Source: Verrucomicrobiota bacterium
Lineage (GTDB): Bacteria; Verrucomicrobiota; Verrucomicrobiia; Limisphaerales; AV2
Assembly (NCBI GenBank): GCA_003218935.1
Contig: QHPA01000193.1
Location: 1 to 14,442 of the forward strand
Length of the DNA: 14,442 nucleotides
Reading direction: 5' to 3'
The notes below the pieces were generated by a model. It was not told the origin of the DNA and searched no databases. It worked only from the letters and a program-made list of their open reading frames with translations. Below, piece by piece: positions 14,002 to 14,442 of the stretch. The translations under genes were made by a program, and so were the position numbers. How positions within the stretch are numbered: the first letter of the stretch is position 1; each line of letters starts with the position of its first letter.

Positions 14002-14442
14002 CTACTTCTGTCTCAAGCGGCGGAAACGGAATTGATTTTCCGTTGTTATCGTACGCCCGTCCACCTCCAGCAGCGGGTATACCAGGAAGTTGACGGGACT
14101 GGAGGCCGGAGCGGGCTCGATGAAAAGGTCGCGGCCGGCACTCAGCTCAAAGCGATTCGCTGGATGATGGCCGAAGTAATAATCGGCCAGCGCCGGGGTT
14201 TTCCACGCTTCACTGATGTCCACGGGCACCCATTTGCCTTCCGCAAAAAATTCCGCCCAACAATGGTATCCTGGAATCTGGCCTTCTTCCTGGTCTGCCG
14301 GAATGATCAGGCCAATCGCAAACCGCGCTGGGATGCCGACCGACCGCGCGAGCGCGATGAAGTAGGCGTGAAAGTCGGAGCAATTGCCCCGGCCCGCCTC
14401 GCAGGCCCAGAGGGCATCTCCACGCCCCCAGCCCGTGCCGCT
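14002..14442 (-). CDS. Transglutaminase-like protein, 5' end cut by window edge
   Basis: The frame is open from the last base of the window to a TAG at 14002-14004, giving the C-terminal 146 residues; the start lies outside. The catalytic triad of the transglutaminase-like cysteine protease fold is complete: Cys21 in GRGNCSDFHAYF, His60 in GYHCWAEFF and Asp75 in VPVDISEAW (fragment numbering). The linking segment ALARSVGIPARFAIGLIIP is also typical. Bacterial members are usually proteases or peptide-modifying enzymes; the substrate is unknown. A beta-rich tail follows the triad and ends FRFRRLRQK. Any signal peptide would be in the missing part. It precedes selB by 82 bases on the same strand and may share its transcript. 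Confidence 0.9.
   Translation of the reverse strand, partial: SGTGWGRGDALWACEAGRGNCSDFHAYFIALARSVGIPARFAIGLIIPADQEEGQIPGYHCWAEFFAEGKWVPVDISEAWKTPALADYYFGHHPANRFELSAGRDLFIEPAPASSPVNFLVYPLLEVDGRTITTENQFRFRRLRQK

Noticed and set aside
1..14442. CRISPR array, integrase, transposase or rRNA genes
   Set aside because: No regularly spaced direct repeats, no transposase or integrase motifs and no rRNA-like stretches were seen on either strand.

Overview
The window is GC-rich (by eye near 60%) and compactly coded on both strands. The gaps between genes are filled with several unrelated families of short palindromic repeats. Together with the gene families seen (PIG-L deacetylase, a divergent ROK protein, DUF3179, ORF6N, a large UPF0324 transporter), this points to a Verrucomicrobia-like genome, perhaps Pedosphaera/Limisphaera type, with Planctomycetes-type relatives as an alternative. 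The taxon is an inference from style; there is no rRNA or other marker in the window.

Layout. Positions 1-884 (minus) hold a two-gene unit: a small TPR protein overlapping by 16 bases a two-helix membrane protein that runs off the left edge. Divergent from it, 963-2666 (plus) is a DacB/PBP4-type D-Ala-D-Ala carboxypeptidase with its SxxK, SxN and KTG motifs intact. A perfect 26-bp inverted repeat separates it from a convergent PIG-L/LmbE deacetylase (2902-3759, minus). Upstream on the same strand lies a ROK/sugar-kinase-like protein (4032-5450). A 138-bp composite palindromic repeat follows, then a UPF0324 (YeiH-type) transporter (5763-7250, plus) coupled to an unlisted 51-residue membrane protein (7270-7425). 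After a 92-bp terminal-inverted-repeat element come a small exported or anchored protein (7599-8072), a repeat-rich 485-bp gap, an ORF6N-type protein with altered ends (8558-9436), and a convergent small membrane protein (9098-9364, minus).

The most interesting part is 9631-13919. A minus-strand gene at 9631-10755 is split by one in-frame UGA at 10483-10485. Reading it as selenocysteine gives one continuous 374-residue exported thioredoxin-like protein with a Cys90-Sec91 pair. Starting 16 bases after the UGA is an 8-bp hairpin whose four-base loop is GGUC, the same apical loop sequence as the Escherichia coli fdhF SECIS element. About 1.2 kb upstream on the same strand, 11994-13919 encodes SelB, the elongation factor that delivers Sec-tRNA to such hairpins. 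The candidate selenoprotein and a decoding factor are therefore in the same window. Between them, divergent from the selenoprotein, is an exported DUF3179 protein with a CxxC pair (10879-11889). selA, selD and the selC tRNA are not visible here.

The right edge (14002-14442, minus) holds the C-terminal part of a transglutaminase-like protein with a complete Cys-His-Asp triad, just upstream of selB and probably co-transcribed with it.
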